From Flavobacteriaceae bacterium (GTDB lineage Bacteria; Bacteroidota; Bacteroidia; Flavobacteriales; Flavobacteriaceae): a DNA stretch of 64,000 bases. The DNA lies in NCBI GenBank assembly GCA_029938265.1, contig JAOZVI010000001.1:1-64000 (forward strand), written 5' to 3'. The position numbers and the translations under genes are program-made. Every line of letters begins with the position of its first letter. Position 1 is the first letter of the stretch. Shown one piece after another: positions 54,560 through 63,899 of the stretch. The notes below the pieces were generated by a model. That model had not been told where the DNA came from. It saw only the letters and a program-made list of their open reading frames with translations, and searched no databases.

Positions 54560-56542
54560 TTATCCTACAACAATATTTAATTTTTCGGAAATCAATTTCT
54601 TTAGATTATTATAATCTTGAACCATTGATAAGTTTTCAATACTTTTAGTTTCAAAATCTTCATCTTCATCATTAAATTGAGGAATTTCATTCTTTAAAGA
54701 ATCTATCTTTTCATCAATTAAGATCTTTCGCAATCTGTATATTACATCGGAAACCAATTTTTGAAGCGGTTTGATTTTTTGCTTAACATAGATTTCTTTT
54801 CTCTCCCAATCACTCAAAACATATTTTTCTTCATCCATAATTAAATTACTAACAGCCTTTCCCATTTCAAGATCTAAATGTTGTGTAAAAGTTTCACTTG
54901 TAATTTCATTATTTTGGTTTAATTGATAAATGATCTCGTAATATATTTTTTTAAATATCTCATTTGTAAACTCAATTTCATCATCGTGTAAATGCGTATA
55001 AATTTCATTTGATACTTTATTCTTATATACTTCTTTCTTAATACTTCTATTTCCTTCGTCATCGATTACAGAAACATAATCGATAAAATCGACCTCTTCA
55101 TTACCATAAAGCAATAAGATTTCAATAATTTTCTTTTCTAAAATATACTGCGGATCAATTTTTTGTGTTTGTTGGGTCTCTTTCTTAACTCCGGTAATTC
55201 TAGGCTGCATTTGCCTAATCTTATCTGAAGCAATTTTTTGCTCTTTTTTTATAATCTGAGCCAGTTCATCAAACAACACTTTTTCTGAAATATCCATAAT
55301 CCTTGAACATTCCTGAATGTAGATCTCGCGTTGAATGTTATTAGGAATCTTAGAAATACTAAAAACAATATCTCTGATCAATGATGCTCTTTTAATCGGG
55401 TCATTTTGAGAATCCTCAAGTAATAGTGAAGCTTTGAACTGAATAAAATCTTTAGAATTCTTTTCGAGATAATCTTTTAATTGATCCGGAGAAGTTTTCT
55501 TGGCAAAACTATCGGGGTCTTCTCCATCTGAAAAAGTAACAACTTTTACATTCATTCCCTGCTCAAGTATCAGATCAATACCTCTTAAAGAAGCACGAAT
55601 TCCTGCTGCATCTCCATCAAATAATACAGTAATATTTGGTGTAAGTCTATTGATCAATCTAATTTGATCTGAAGTAAGCGCGGTACCCGATGATGCCACA
55701 ACATTCACAATGCCTGACTGGTGCAAAGAAATTACATCTGTATATCCTTCAACCAAATAACAATTATCATTTTGTGCTATACTTTGTTTTGCCTGATAAA
55801 TACCATATAAAATTTTACTTTTATGATAAATTTCACTTTCAGGTGAATTGAGATATTTAGCAACTTTTTTATCTTTTAACAACGTTCTACCGCCAAAACC
55901 TAATACTCTACCACTCATTGAGTGAATTGGAAACAAAACCCTACCTTTAAAACGATCAAATTTTCGATCGTCATTTACTATTGTCAGACCTGTTTTTTCT
56001 AAAAATTCAAGTGAGTATTTTTTTTCTAATGCAGTATCGGTAAAAGCTGTCCATTCATCAAGCGCATATCCTAATTCAAACTTTTTTATGGTCTCAGTTG
56101 TAAAACCTCTTTCTTTAAAATATGAAAGTCCGATAGCAATACCTTTTTCATTATTCAACAATACATCATGAAAATAATTTTTAGCAAACTCGCTAATTAA
56201 AAACATACTTTCACGTTCGCTCTGCTGAATCTTTTGCTCTTCAGTTTGTTGGGTTTCTTCAATTTCAATATTGTATTTTTTGGCTAAATACCGAAGTGCT
56301 TCCGGATAGGAATAATGCTCATGTTCCATTAAAAAAGTAACCACATTTCCTCCTTTACCTGAGCTAAAATCTTTCCAGATCTGTTTCACAGGTGAAACCA
56401 TAAAAGATGGCGTTTTCTCATCAGCAAAAGGACTCAAACCCTTAAAGTTACTTCCTGCTTTTTTTAAATAAACAAAATCACCTATTACCTCCTCTACGCG
56501 AGCAGTTTCAAAAACTTTATCTATTGTGTTTTTTGTAATCAT
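54560..56542 (-). CDS. dnaG: DNA primase, zinc ligands missing
   Basis: A 660-residue DnaG that makes RNA primers for replication. The Toprim core (YLVEGYTDVISLHQSGI, LFDGDAAGIRA) is intact and a C-terminal DnaB-binding helical region is present. The N-terminal domain keeps the CHC2 fold pattern (FKGLSPFADEKTPSFMVSPVKQIWKDFSSGKGGN, about 34-67), but the Cys/His zinc ligands are replaced by Ser, Ala, Asp and Ser. I have seen this loss in other flavobacterial primases. Faces nadE and lies downstream of clpX. Confidence 0.95.
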   Translation of the reverse strand: MITKNTIDKVFETARVEEVIGDFVYLKKAGSNFKGLSPFADEKTPSFMVSPVKQIWKDFSSGKGGNVVTFLMEHEHYSYPEALRYLAKKYNIEIEETQQTEEQKIQQSERESMFLISEFAKNYFHDVLLNNEKGIAIGLSYFKERGFTTETIKKFELGYALDEWTAFTDTALEKKYSLEFLEKTGLTIVNDDRKFDRFKGRVLFPIHSMSGRVLGFGGRTLLKDKKVAKYLNSPESEIYHKSKILYGIYQAKQSIAQNDNCYLVEGYTDVISLHQSGIVNVVASSGTALTSDQIRLINRLTPNITVLFDGDAAGIRASLRGIDLILEQGMNVKVVTFSDGEDPDSFAKKTSPDQLKDYLEKNSKDFIQFKASLLLEDSQNDPIKRASLIRDIVFSISKIPNNIQREIYIQECSRIMDISEKVLFDELAQIIKKEQKIASDKIRQMQPRITGVKKETQQTQKIDPQYILEKKIIEILLLYGNEEVDFIDYVSVIDDEGNRSIKKEVYKNKVSNEIYTHLHDDEIEFTNEIFKKIYYEIIYQLNQNNEITSETFTQHLDLEMGKAVSNLIMDEEKYVLSDWERKEIYVKQKIKPLQKLVSDVIYRLRKILIDEKIDSLKNEIPQFNDEDEDFETKSIENLSMVQDYNNLKKLISEKLNIVVG

Positions 56543-56581
56543 TTAAAAAAATATAAACAATTTGTTTATAGCAGTGTAAAG

Positions 56582-56615
56582 ATAAAAAAAAACACTGTTA
56601 AAAATAACAGTGTTT
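56582..56615 (-). terminator. Terminator after clpX
   Basis: A perfect 11-bp stem AAACACTGTTA (56590-56600) and TAACAGTGTTT (56605-56615) with a 4-nt loop; the A-run at 56584-56592 gives nine T on the minus strand. It sits 14 nt after the clpX stop and separates it from dnaG. Confidence 0.85.
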
Positions 56616-56628
56616 AGTTTTAGTGTTT

Positions 56629-57870
56629 TTAAGAAACCGCTTTTAGCTTTTTGATCGTAGATTTTGTGAGTTTTTCTTGCGCATATTTTTTAGTAACCCT
56701 TAGTTTAGTTTCTCCAGAACCCGGTAGTTCAAACATTGCATCTGTGAGTATTTCCTCACAAAGAGAGCGAAGCCCCCTTGCTCCTAATTTATATTCAACT
56801 GCTTTATCAACAATAAAATCAAGCGCTTTTTCATCAATGCTAAAATCAATTCCATCTAATTCAAACAATTTGTTGTATTGTTTGATAATAGCATTTTTTG
56901 GTTCAGTTAAAATTGATCGGAGTGTTTCCTTATCTAAAGGTTTTAAATATGATAAGACTGGTAGTCTTCCAATAATTTCAGGAATTAAACCAAACGATTT
57001 TAGATCAGTAGGTAATACATATTGCAATAAATTCTCTTCGTCAACTTTATCATCAGAAATTGAAGCGCTATATCCAACCGCCTGCATATTTAATCGTTTA
57101 CCAATAACTTTATCTATACCACTAAAAGCGCCACCGGCAACAAATAGTATATTTTTGGTATTTACTTCAACAAATTTTTGATCGGGATGTTTTCTACCTC
57201 CTTTTGGCGGAACATTAACTACGGTTCCTTCCAACAATTTAAGCAAAGCTTGTTGAACACCTTCACCTGACACATCTCGGGTTATAGAAGGATTATCACC
57301 TTTACGTGCAATTTTATCGATTTCATCAATAAAAACAATACCTCTCTCTGCTTTTTCTACATTATAATCGGCTGCTTGTAATAAACGAGTTAAAATGGTT
57401 TCAACATCTTCCCCAACATAACCGGCCTCAGTTAAAACTGTAGCGTCAACTATAGCAAACGGTACATCTAACATTCTGGCAATAGTTTTTGCAATTAGTG
57501 TTTTTCCTGTTCCGGTTTCACCAACCAAAATGATATTGCTTTTTTCAATTTCAATATCATCCTTAATGTTTACCTGCTTTTGTGTCAGCCTTTTATAATG
57601 ATTATATACTGCAACCGACATTACTTTTTTTGCATGATTCTGACCGATAACATATTGATCTATAAAGTTTTTAATATCAATAGGTTTACCCACTGAAAAA
57701 TCGGAATCTGATTGTTTCTCATTTGATTCAGCAAGTTCTTCTAGAACAATTCCATGAGCCTGTTCAATACATCTATCACAGATATGTGCATCAACTCCTG
57801 CAATTAGCAAATTTGTCTCATCCTTTTTCCGTTTACAAAACGAACATTCTAATTCTTCTTTTTTCGTCAT
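56629..57870 (-). CDS. clpX: ATP-dependent Clp protease ATP-binding subunit ClpX
   Basis: A 413-residue AAA+ unfoldase. The N-terminal zinc domain has C9, C12, C31 and C34. Walker A is GETGTGKT (117-124), Walker B is [12 protein letters not shown], and the sensor region with RLPVLSYL and GARGLRSL is intact. IGF-type ClpP-binding loop residues should lie in the region near 258-262. It feeds substrates to ClpP, encoded just upstream (52 nt), in the same operon. Confidence 0.97.
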   Translation of the reverse strand: MTKKEELECSFCKRKKDETNLLIAGVDAHICDRCIEQAHGIVLEELAESNEKQSDSDFSVGKPIDIKNFIDQYVIGQNHAKKVMSVAVYNHYKRLTQKQVNIKDDIEIEKSNIILVGETGTGKTLIAKTIARMLDVPFAIVDATVLTEAGYVGEDVETILTRLLQAADYNVEKAERGIVFIDEIDKIARKGDNPSITRDVSGEGVQQALLKLLEGTVVNVPPKGGRKHPDQKFVEVNTKNILFVAGGAFSGIDKVIGKRLNMQAVGYSASISDDKVDEENLLQYVLPTDLKSFGLIPEIIGRLPVLSYLKPLDKETLRSILTEPKNAIIKQYNKLFELDGIDFSIDEKALDFIVDKAVEYKLGARGLRSLCEEILTDAMFELPGSGETKLRVTKKYAQEKLTKSTIKKLKAVS

Positions 57871-57922
57871 CTTAAAAAGTTGATTTGTATATTTTTATAA
57901 AGAGTTAAAATCTTAAACTCAA

Positions 57923-58585
57923 TTATTTATTCCGAGTTAAAATCTCGTCAATCATTCCGTATTTTTTAGCTTCCTCAGCTTTCATCCAATAATCTCTATC
58001 AGAATCTTCCTGTACTTTTTCAATTTTTTGACCTGAATGTTTTGCAATTATTTGGTACAATTCTTCTTTAAGTTTTAATATTTCACGTGCAGTGATCTCA
58101 ATATCTGAAGCTTGACCTTGTACACCACCCATTGGTTGATGAATCATTATTCGCGAATGTGGTAGAGCTGAACGTTTGCCTTTTTGACCGGAACACATTA
58201 AAACTGCTCCCATTGAAGCTGCCATACCTGTACAAATAGTGGCTATTTCAGGTTTTATAAATTGCATAGTATCATATATACCTAATCCGGCATAAACGCC
58301 ACCACCCGGTGAATTGATATAAATTGAAATATCTTTTGAGGCATCAACACTTTCTAAAAATAACAATTGAGCTTGAATAATGTTAGCTACATGATCGTCA
58401 ATTGCAGTACCCAAAAATATAATTCTATCCATCATTAAGCGTGAAAACACATCCATTTGTGCTACATTTAACTGACGTTCTTCAATAATATAGGGTGTTA
58501 CACTACTAACGATCTTATCAATATACATACTATTAAAGCCCTGATCTTTAACAGCAAATTTTTTAAATTCTTTTCCGTAATTCAT
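57923..58585 (-). CDS. clpP: ATP-dependent Clp protease proteolytic subunit ClpP
   Basis: A 220-residue serine protease. The catalytic Ser124 lies in GMAASMG and His149 in MIHQPMGG; the spacing of 25 matches E. coli ClpP (Ser/His), and the Asp is in DSDRDYWM near 194. N-terminal residues 1-25 are probably a propeptide. It forms the tetradecameric chamber for ClpX, which follows. Preceded by tig with a terminator between. Confidence 0.97.
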   Translation of the reverse strand: MNYGKEFKKFAVKDQGFNSMYIDKIVSSVTPYIIEERQLNVAQMDVFSRLMMDRIIFLGTAIDDHVANIIQAQLLFLESVDASKDISIYINSPGGGVYAGLGIYDTMQFIKPEIATICTGMAASMGAVLMCSGQKGKRSALPHSRIMIHQPMGGVQGQASDIEITAREILKLKEELYQIIAKHSGQKIEKVQEDSDRDYWMKAEEAKKYGMIDEILTRNK

Positions 58586-58675
58586 AAATGTATTTTTATA
58601 GTAATTTGAGGGTAAATATACTTAAAATTAGTAAACTAAATTTAAAATTTGTGAATTTGAATAAATGGTACTCTT

Positions 58676-58714
58676 ATAAAAATACCTCACAGAATATTTT
58701 GTCTGTAAGGTATT
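58676..58714 (-). terminator. Terminator after tig
   Basis: Stem AATACCTCACAGA (58681-58693) with TCTGTAAGGTATT (58702-58714), one mismatch, 8-nt loop, and an A-run giving T on the minus strand. It sits 44 nt after the tig stop. Confidence 0.7.
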
Positions 58715-58757
58715 GTTTACCATCTTTAAAAAAGTTTACTCATTTAAAAGTATCTTT

Positions 58758-60080
58758 TTATTTATAAACTTCTTTAATAAAGTTCTCATAAGTGATCTCT
58801 TTAGATTTTAGATTTACGTTTTCTTTAAAGAAATTTAATAACTTTTCACTCATTAATTGATCTGATAAACGCTTTGCTTCTTCCTGATTGGCCAGAACTC
58901 TATTTGCAATTTCATCTAATTCTTTTTCTTCAGGATTAGAATTTCCAAATTGAGCCATCTGTTCTCTAATAAATTTCTTGGAGAATTCTTTTAGGTCTTC
59001 ATAAGAAACATTAAGATCATTGTCTTTACTTAATTTATTCTCGATCAATTGATAACGCAATCCTTTTTCTGAATTTTTATATTCTTCAACAGCTTGTTCT
59101 GAAGTCAAAGGTTTTTCCCCGGCAACAGCTAACCATTTTTGTAGAAACTCAGCCGGAAGATCAAACTTTGTGTTTTCAATTAAACTTTCAGTTACAGCAT
59201 TTAACAAATGTTGATCAGATTGTTGTTTAAATTGTTTTTCGGCATCTTCCTTTAATTTTGATCTGAATTCACCTTCATTCTTCACAATACCCTCACCAAA
59301 AATTTTATTAAATAATTCTTGATTAATTTCAGATAATTCTGTTTCAGTAATTTCCTCAATCGTAAAAGTTAATGGAATATCCAATCCGTGTATTTCATCA
59401 TGTGAAACTCCTAATACATTCATTAACATATGATCATCAGCAAATAATCCTTTAGTTTTTAAAGAAATAACATCACCAACTTTTTTGCCGATTAATTTTT
59501 TTTGATTGACTTTACCTTTGATCTTATCTAATTTGAAAGTCGACTTTTTATCAATTTCTTTTTCTTCATTTACAAGGGTTCCGGTAATATTTGAATTTTC
59601 AATAATTGTTTCTTGTGTAATTAATTTACCGTACTGTTCTTGAATATTCACAATTTGATCATCGATCATTTTATCATCAGCAATAATTTTGTACTCTGTA
59701 ATTGCTTTTTTAGGCTTTAGATTTATTTCAAAATTAGGAGCAAGTCCCAACTCAAATTCAAAAGAAAAATCATCTGAATCCCATGTAAAATTATCTTGTT
59801 GTTTTGGTAGAGGATTGCCCAAGACATCTAACTTCTCTTCAACCAAATATTTACTTAATGTGTCTTGCAACAGTTTATTCACTTCTTCAATGATCACTGA
59901 TTTACCATACTGTTTTTTTACCAAGCTCATGGGCACATGACCTTTTCTGAATCCGGGTATATTGGCCTTTTTACGATAATCGCTTAAAACACTATCAACT
60001 TTCTTTTGGTAATCTTCGTTTTTGATATCAATTCTTACAATTGAATTCAGTTCGTCAATTTTTTCTTTCGTTATGTTCAT
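58758..60080 (-). CDS. tig: Trigger factor
   Basis: A 440-residue ribosome-associated chaperone and peptidyl-prolyl isomerase. The ribosome-binding N-domain is about 1-130, with the signature IPGFRKGHVPMSLVKKQYG at 37-55. The middle PPIase region is degenerate and the C-terminal helical arms follow. Length is normal. Its promoter (60118-60147) is recognisable, and clpP-clpX are next in the same direction, as in many bacteria. Confidence 0.95.
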   Translation of the reverse strand: MNITKEKIDELNSIVRIDIKNEDYQKKVDSVLSDYRKKANIPGFRKGHVPMSLVKKQYGKSVIIEEVNKLLQDTLSKYLVEEKLDVLGNPLPKQQDNFTWDSDDFSFEFELGLAPNFEINLKPKKAITEYKIIADDKMIDDQIVNIQEQYGKLITQETIIENSNITGTLVNEEKEIDKKSTFKLDKIKGKVNQKKLIGKKVGDVISLKTKGLFADDHMLMNVLGVSHDEIHGLDIPLTFTIEEITETELSEINQELFNKIFGEGIVKNEGEFRSKLKEDAEKQFKQQSDQHLLNAVTESLIENTKFDLPAEFLQKWLAVAGEKPLTSEQAVEEYKNSEKGLRYQLIENKLSKDNDLNVSYEDLKEFSKKFIREQMAQFGNSNPEEKELDEIANRVLANQEEAKRLSDQLMSEKLLNFFKENVNLKSKEITYENFIKEVYK

Positions 60081-60117
60081 TTTACTGATATATTTTACTT
60101 TTCAAATTTTGAAGCTG

Positions 60118-60147
60118 CAAAATTAATAAATTTAAAACACATATCAA
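60118..60147 (-). promoter_or_regulatory. Promoter of tig
   Basis: On the minus strand TTG (60147-60145) and TAATTTTG (60125-60118) are separated by 19 nt, matching Bacteroidota -33 and -7 spacing; the tig start is 37 nt downstream. Confidence 0.6.
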
Positions 60148-60209
60148 CAATGTTTATTTCAAAACACTTCAAACAGTGGTTAATGATGTGTTAAATTTTA
60201 ATATAATTG

Positions 60210-60258
60210 GGGTAAAAAACAAAAATGACTTTTCTTTTTTCTTAAGAAAAGCCATTTT
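60210..60258 (-). terminator. Terminator after the small membrane protein gene
   Basis: Stem AAAATGACTTTTCTT (60222-60236) with AAGAAAAGCCATTTT (60244-60258), one mismatch, 7-nt loop, and an adjacent A-run (T on the minus strand). It follows the gene ending at 60284. Confidence 0.7.
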
Positions 60259-60283
60259 AGCTATATAAAATATGAATTTAAAC

Positions 60284-60625
60284 TTATTCTTTATCGATTA
60301 CTTTGTATAAAATTGATTGCACTATTGATAATAAAATACTGAAAAGAAGGGCAGCCCAAAAACCTGATACTTCAAATCCATCAATTAATTTATCTGCCAA
60401 AAGTACGATCAATGCATTTATAACAAATAAAAATAATCCTAATGTTAAAATAGTAACGGGCAGCGTTAAAACAACCAAAATTGGTTTTAGAATTGCATAA
60501 AGAAGACCAAGAATAACGGCAACCCATATCGCTGTAACATAGGTGTCTACAGTTACTCCGGGTAAAATATACTCAATAGCAAGAACAGCAATCGCTGTCA
60601 ATAATATTTTTAAAATAAATTGCAT
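60284..60625 (-). CDS. Four-helix membrane protein of the phage-holin-IV-like family
   Basis: A 113-residue protein with four hydrophobic helices (about 1-18, 28-47, 51-73 and 88-108). The pattern IWVAVILGLLYAILKPILVVLTLPVTILTLGLFLFVINALIVLLADKLI is the hallmark of the PF04020-type (DUF) holin-like family, widespread and not phage-linked. It may be in one transcript with pdxJ and the hydrolase (38-nt gap). Function unknown. Confidence 0.85.
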   Translation of the reverse strand: MQFILKILLTAIAVLAIEYILPGVTVDTYVTAIWVAVILGLLYAILKPILVVLTLPVTILTLGLFLFVINALIVLLADKLIDGFEVSGFWAALLFSILLSIVQSILYKVIDKE

Positions 60626-60663
60626 AAAATTTAGTTTTTAAAGTTTATAATGAGCCAAATTAA

Positions 60664-61431
60664 TCATTTTTTTAAAAAAATTATAATTTTGTTAAAAAAA
60701 TCGTTCGGGTTTTCTGCGTGTAACCAATGTCCTGCATTCGATATTGTTTCAATATAAGAGTTTGGAAAATGATTCTTAATCAGTACTTTATCTTCTTCTA
60801 AAATATAATCTGAATTCTCCCCTCTTAAAAATAATGTCTCTCCTTCAAATTGCGTGAATGGTGACAGAGCTTCTCCAACTTCTTCAACATTATCAGTTAA
60901 ACTTTGTAAGTTTATACGAAATGCAAAACTATCTTTTGTTTTACGATAAACATTTTTAAGTAAAAATTGTCTGATCCTGGATTCAGAAATATAGTTTTTT
61001 AAAATTTCATCTATCTCATTTCTCGATTTAATTATAGAAAAATCTACTGAATGAAGTGCTTTAAAGATAAATTGATGGTGAAGCGGATAAAATTTTGGTG
61101 CAATATCAGCAACTATTAATTTATTAACTTTTTCAGAAAACTCCACAGCAAACAGCATTCCAACTTTACCGCCCATTGAATGACCCATAATATTTACCTT
61201 AGACAACTTATAATATGAAATATAATAAAGCAGGTCTTCAACCATCAGCTCATAAGAAAAATCATCACTATGGAAACTTCTCCCATGATTTCTATGATCA
61301 ATTATATGCACTTGGAAGTCGCTGGAAAACTTATTGGCTAACGTTTTCCAATTATCACCCATACCAAAAAAACCATGTAAGATCAATAGCGGTTCTCCAG
61401 AACCTAATATAATTGAGTGTAACAATTGCAT
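60664..61431 (-). CDS. Alpha/beta hydrolase (YbfF-like)
   Basis: A 255-residue alpha/beta hydrolase. The oxyanion HGFFGMGDNW (about 19-28), DHRNHGRS (45-52), nucleophile GHSMGG (about 82-87, Ser84), and terminal His in GHWLHAENP near 238 give an intact triad. It resembles YbfF-type esterases. No signal peptide, so cytoplasmic. Its start codon shares one base with the pdxJ stop, so they are translationally coupled. The substrate is unknown. Confidence 0.88.
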   Translation of the reverse strand: MQLLHSIILGSGEPLLILHGFFGMGDNWKTLANKFSSDFQVHIIDHRNHGRSFHSDDFSYELMVEDLLYYISYYKLSKVNIMGHSMGGKVGMLFAVEFSEKVNKLIVADIAPKFYPLHHQFIFKALHSVDFSIIKSRNEIDEILKNYISESRIRQFLLKNVYRKTKDSFAFRINLQSLTDNVEEVGEALSPFTQFEGETLFLRGENSDYILEEDKVLIKNHFPNSYIETISNAGHWLHAENPNDFFNKIIIFLKK

Positions 61432-62144
61432 TATTTTAACTTTTGCAAATACATACTAACAACGTTTTGCAAGCCAAAATATAAAGCCTCAGCAATTAAT
61501 GCATGACCTATAGAAACCTCTAACAAATTAGGTATTTTACTAGAAAAATATTGAATGTTTTCTAAATTTAAATCATGGCCAGCATTTAATCCCATTCCCA
61601 GATCACCAGCTTTAATTGCGGCTTTAATAAATGGTTTGATACCTTTTTTGTTTCCATTAGCAAAATCAACAGCATAAGATTCGGTATATAATTCAATTCT
61701 ATCCGTTCCTGTTTTTGCAGCTGCTTCAATCAATTTCAGATCAGTTCCCATAAAAATGGAAGTTCTTATATTATTTCTTTTAAACTCAGCAACAACTTCT
61801 TTTAAAAACCCTTGATTTGTAACCGTATCCCACCCTGCATTTGATGTAATTGCATCAACAGCATCAGGCACTAAGGTAACTTGGGTTGGTTTGGTTTTTA
61901 ATACCAGATCAATAAATTTTGGTATTGGATTACCTTCAATATTGAATTCGGTAGTGATAACCGGTTTAAGATCATAAACATCCTGATATCTGATATGACG
62001 TTCATCCGGGCGAGGATGCACTGTTATTCCTTGTGCTCCAAATTCCTGTAAATCAATTGCAGATTGTACAACATTAGGGTAATCACCTCCTCTGGCATTG
62101 CGTAAAGTCGCAATTTTATTAATATTAACACTTAATTTTGTCAT
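61431..62144 (-). CDS. pdxJ: Pyridoxine 5'-phosphate synthase
   Basis: A 237-residue PdxJ that condenses aminoacetone-phosphate and deoxyxylulose-5-phosphate into PNP, the DXP-dependent route to PLP. The start [35 protein letters not shown] (about 36-53), QVTLVPD and [13 protein letters not shown] are diagnostic. Its own -7 box is at 62186-62193. It supplies PLP, which type III decarboxylase folds such as the 6351-7502 gene normally need. Confidence 0.97.
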   Translation of the reverse strand: MTKLSVNINKIATLRNARGGDYPNVVQSAIDLQEFGAQGITVHPRPDERHIRYQDVYDLKPVITTEFNIEGNPIPKFIDLVLKTKPTQVTLVPDAVDAITSNAGWDTVTNQGFLKEVVAEFKRNNIRTSIFMGTDLKLIEAAAKTGTDRIELYTESYAVDFANGNKKGIKPFIKAAIKAGDLGMGLNAGHDLNLENIQYFSSKIPNLLEVSIGHALIAEALYFGLQNVVSMYLQKLK

Positions 62145-62185
62145 AGTTCTATAAATAAAGAAAAATCATATATATTAATTATCTG

Positions 62186-62193
62186 CAAAATTA
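62186..62193 (-). promoter_or_regulatory. -7 promoter box for pdxJ
   Basis: Minus-strand TAATTTTG, a TAnnTTTG match, 41 nt upstream of the pdxJ start. Confidence 0.45.
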
Positions 62194-62237
62194 ACCTATT
62201 TCAATATTATTTTTAGTTATTTTGTACATAGTTTATA

Positions 62238-62897
62238 ATGCAAGCATTAGATTACATATCAAAGGATATTAAACCTATTCGTTTAATCGACAATGTTAAA
62301 AAAGTTAAATTGCTTTTTGAACAAGTTACCTTCACACATTTACCTGTAATTAATAAAAATATATTTTGTGGTAGTATTGCTAGAAATGATATAGAATTTA
62401 TCGGAAAAACCGATCGAAAAATTGAAGAATTAAGAAAATATTTAAAACCTCTTTATATTTTAGAAAATGTAAACTGGTTTGAAGTGCTTCAAACATTTGC
62501 TAATAATAATTGTAATTTATTACCGGTTTTGAACATGCAAAAAAAATATGTGGGTTATTATGAACTAAATGACTTTATAACTATTTTTAATGGTACTCCA
62601 TTTTTACATGAAGAAGGTGTAATTTTAACCATATCAAAAGGGATCAATGATTATTCATTCAGTGAAATCTCACAAATTGTTGAAACAAATAATGCCACTC
62701 TATTTGGAGCTTTTGTTTCAAAAATTGAAGATGAAACTGCTACAATAACGTTAAAATTAAGCCCACATGACATTAACAATACCATGCTTTCTTTTAGACG
62801 ATATGGTTATTTAATCTTATCAGAAACGCACGAAGATAAATATTTAGATAATTTAAAAGATCGATCAGATTATTTAGAAAAATACTTGAATATTTAA
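62238..62897 (+). CDS. CBS-domain protein
   Basis: A 219-residue protein with two CBS-like repeats in about 1-120 (FTHLPVINKNIFCGSIARNDIEF and CNLLPVLNMQKKYVGYYELNDFITIF) and a C-terminal ACT-like or unknown domain ending in HEDKYLDNLKDRSDYLEKYLNI. CBS pairs bind adenosine nucleotides. It lies 12 nt before nadK, so may sense nucleotides relevant to NADP supply; this is an inference. Transcribed divergently from pdxJ. Confidence 0.85.
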   Translation: MQALDYISKDIKPIRLIDNVKKVKLLFEQVTFTHLPVINKNIFCGSIARNDIEFIGKTDRKIEELRKYLKPLYILENVNWFEVLQTFANNNCNLLPVLNMQKKYVGYYELNDFITIFNGTPFLHEEGVILTISKGINDYSFSEISQIVETNNATLFGAFVSKIEDETATITLKLSPHDINNTMLSFRRYGYLILSETHEDKYLDNLKDRSDYLEKYLNI

Positions 62898-62909
62898 TTG
62901 GTTTTAATC

Positions 62910-63791
62910 ATGAAAGTTGGAATTTACGGACAAACAAACATTGAAACTACTATAAATTACATCAAAATATTGGTGGATACTTTAAGCAAATACGATACAA
63001 CCATTGTATTTGAAAAGAATATTTATAATTACTACAAAGACCAATTTAAAACCAAAACTTTTGAAACATTCTCAAATTATGATGATTTAAGCGCTTCATT
63101 TGATCTGTTTTTTAGTGTTGGTGGTGACGGAACTTTCTTACGATCAGTTACTTTTGTAAGAGATTTAAATATCCCTATTGTAGGTATAAATACTGGGCGA
63201 CTTGGCTTTTTGGCAACTATACAAAAAGAAAAAATTCAAGAGTCCATTGCTCAATTAATGCTAAAAAATTATACAATAAGTGACCGTACTCTATTAAGTG
63301 TATGTGCTGATAATGAAAATAAAGCGTTAAATGAATCTAATTTTGCATTAAATGAAGTTGCAATAAGTCGGAAAAATACTGCTTCAATGATAACAGTTAA
63401 AACCTATCTCGATGATGAATATTTAAGCACATATTGGAGCGACGGTTTGATAGTTTCAACACCTACCGGATCTACAGGTTATTCATTAAGCTGTGGCGGA
63501 CCAATAATTTCACCTACTTCAAAAAATATTATTTTAACGCCCATTGCACCACATAGTTTAAGTGTGCGTCCTTTGGTAATTCCGGAAGAAACTAAAATCG
63601 AGCTAAAATTGAGTAGCCGTACAAATGAAGTATATATTTCTCTAGATTCTCGTTTAACAACTATTAGCGATACAACAAAAATTTTTATCCGTAAATGTGA
63701 TTTCACAATTAAAACAATACTTTTAAACGAACAATCATTTATCAAAACTCTTCGCGAAAAACTTCTTTGGGGTGAAGATAAACGTAATTAA
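62910..63791 (+). CDS. nadK: NAD kinase
   Basis: NadK phosphorylates NAD to NADP. I choose ATG 62910 (MKVGIYGQTN, 293 residues); the TTG at 62898 would add four atypical residues. GGDGTFLR (about 71-78), the conserved GRLGFLATI, and TPTGSTGYSLSCGGPIISP are intact. In the same transcript as the CBS protein. The next gene begins after a promoter box. Confidence 0.96.
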   Translation: MKVGIYGQTNIETTINYIKILVDTLSKYDTTIVFEKNIYNYYKDQFKTKTFETFSNYDDLSASFDLFFSVGGDGTFLRSVTFVRDLNIPIVGINTGRLGFLATIQKEKIQESIAQLMLKNYTISDRTLLSVCADNENKALNESNFALNEVAISRKNTASMITVKTYLDDEYLSTYWSDGLIVSTPTGSTGYSLSCGGPIISPTSKNIILTPIAPHSLSVRPLVIPEETKIELKLSSRTNEVYISLDSRLTTISDTTKIFIRKCDFTIKTILLNEQSFIKTLREKLLWGEDKRN

Positions 63792-63878
63792 ATATACTGT
63801 CTATACAACAATTTTACGCTTAAAATACTGTTATTCAAAAAAGACCATTCAAATCATTTAAAAGCAAATGTATTTTTA

Positions 63879-63886
63879 TATATTTG
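63879..63886 (+). promoter_or_regulatory. -7 promoter box for the DUF6089-like gene
   Basis: TATATTTG, a perfect TAnnTTTG match, 13 nt before the ATG at 63900. Confidence 0.5.
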
Positions 63887-63899
63887 CAAACTGTTTTTT

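Noticed and set aside
60284-60625. Prophage remnant suggested by the holin-like protein
   Set aside because: The PF04020-type family is widespread in bacterial chromosomes and no other phage gene is nearby.
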